DNA of 64,000 nt, taken from positions 1-64,000 of the forward strand of contig NZ_BAABRS010000002.1 in the NCBI RefSeq assembly GCF_039545095.1. Direction: 5' to 3'. The translations under genes and the position numbers were made by a program. The stretch is from Fodinibius salicampi (lineage in GTDB: Bacteria; Bacteroidota; Rhodothermia; Balneolales; Balneolaceae). Below the pieces are notes generated by a model. It made no database searches. It worked only from the letters and a program-made list of their open reading frames with translations, and was not told the DNA's origin. Within the stretch, counting starts at the first letter, position 1. The number at the start of each line of letters is the position of its first letter. Positions 63,458-64,000 of the stretch are shown in pieces.

Positions 63458-64000
63458 TTGATCCCCATTGGATTCTTAGAATTTGGAATTACGGACTTTG
63501 TTGAAGTCCTAATTATTACGATGGTATTATTCTACCTTTACCGGTGGATACGGGGAACCTTTGCCATTCAGGCTGCTGTAGGACTTGTTTTTATTATTCT
63601 CGTAAATGCTGCCGTAAGTGCAATGGGGCTTAGTACTATTAACTTTATCCTGCGCGGTATTCTGGATGTAGGAATTCTGGCCGTATTTATCATCTTTCAA
63701 CCGGAAATAAGAAAACTTCTCTACCGGTTGGGGCAAAATACCAATATCGATCGCTTTTTCGTACAGTCCAACTCCGAGGATATTATTGATGAAGTGATTG
63801 AAGCCGTTCGTAATATGTCACATACTCAGACAGGAGCCCTCATTGTATTTGCCCGTTCTTCTACGCTGCAGGATTTGGTGGATGTAGGTATTCAGCTGGA
63901 TGCTCGCGTAAACAGTCAGCTTTTACAAACTATTTTTAACCGGCATACTCCGCTGCATGACGGCGCGGTTGTAATCAGAAGTAACCGGATTGTTGCGGCC
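63458..64000 (+). CDS. cdaA: Diadenylate cyclase CdaA (3'-partial)
   Basis: The frame is open to the window edge (181 codons). It starts at a TTG with AGAGGA 8 nt upstream; no ATG fits. Three N-terminal membrane segments (about 13-29, 33-51, 59-78) precede the DAC domain, with ALIVFARSSTL, the LHDGAVVIRSNRI stretch (DGA nucleotide site) and RHTP. It makes cyclic di-AMP from two ATP. It lies 128 nt after folP. Confidence 0.9.
   Translation, partial: MIPIGFLEFGITDFVEVLIITMVLFYLYRWIRGTFAIQAAVGLVFIILVNAAVSAMGLSTINFILRGILDVGILAVFIIFQPEIRKLLYRLGQNTNIDRFFVQSNSEDIIDEVIEAVRNMSHTQTGALIVFARSSTLQDLVDVGIQLDARVNSQLLQTIFNRHTPLHDGAVVIRSNRIVAA

Overview
The window looks like chromosomal DNA from a member of the Bacteroidota/Balneolota/Rhodothermota group, most likely a Balneolaceae-type marine or saline bacterium. 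This is inferred from gene content and promoter style. Pointers are a DUF3822 gene beside rsmD-coaD, an HU-like/DUF4469 protein, a TonB receptor with a carboxypeptidase-regulatory N-terminal domain, an unusual LptD, a GbsR/MarR regulator, a 6-bladed beta-propeller protein, and TAnnTTTG-type -7 promoter boxes. No species name can be read from the sequence.

Region 1 (1-7558) is the unusual part. It is an array of related modules on the + strand. A gene cut by the window edge encodes an N-terminal part, a Cys-rich patch, a Gly/Ser linker and a C-terminal HExxH...H metallopeptidase-like domain. Downstream lie two further copies of the C-terminal domain without the leader (3303-3827, about 5163-5702) and two decayed tips (1809-1931, 4351-4455). 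These alternate with eight small exported proteins, seven of them with lipoboxes, most of which share a W-x-x-WGW...(P)PPG core. Four of the five tip or tip-remnant ends are followed within 2-25 nt, or overlapped, by such a gene. This is the layout of a polymorphic effector/immunity locus with displaced tips and orphan immunity genes. Recent gene conversion (a 109-nt perfect repeat), a frameshift at an A6 run and a detectable insertion junction show that it is actively rearranging.

Region 2 (7613-13631 and the cutA/tRNA-Leu area) holds an SSS symporter with thiamine pyrophosphokinase, an NrnA-like DHH phosphoesterase, an HtrA-like lipoprotein protease, a crotonase-family enzyme, CysH and CutA. 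Region 3 (14213-24453) holds tRNA-Leu(UAG), the proteostasis operon tig-clpP-clpX, a histidine kinase, an ECF sigma factor, a CPBP protease, a LysM/RlpA-like protein, aroC and a K+ channel with RCK domains.

Region 4 (24573-36621) is an envelope and cofactor block: an Mla-type permease/ATPase/MCE lipid transporter, a PpiD-like periplasmic chaperone, ribD-ribE, and then on the - strand an aminotransferase, a FmdB-like protein, a GbsR-like regulator, YraN, an FtsB/DivIC-like protein and LptD. Region 5 (36622-41775) is gene-poor: a nonsense-interrupted HU-like/DUF4469 gene, a beta-propeller protein, an ABM monooxygenase-like protein, a Spy/CpxP-like lipoprotein and a ThuA protein.

Region 6 (41807-50816) carries coaD, rsmD, DUF3822, a pseudopilin-like protein, a TPMT-family methyltransferase, MgtC, MATE, SulP and a DASS/SLC13 transporter with a divergent C-terminal fragment beside it. 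Region 7 (51097-64000) carries a palindrome-controlled small gene, an RluA-type synthase, Dps, a coiled-coil stress protein, MscS, a five-repeat DUF349 protein, a small outer-membrane protein divergent from a TonB receptor, an NPP-type phosphodiesterase lipoprotein, a ferredoxin, folP and the start of cdaA (c-di-AMP synthase), which runs off the window.
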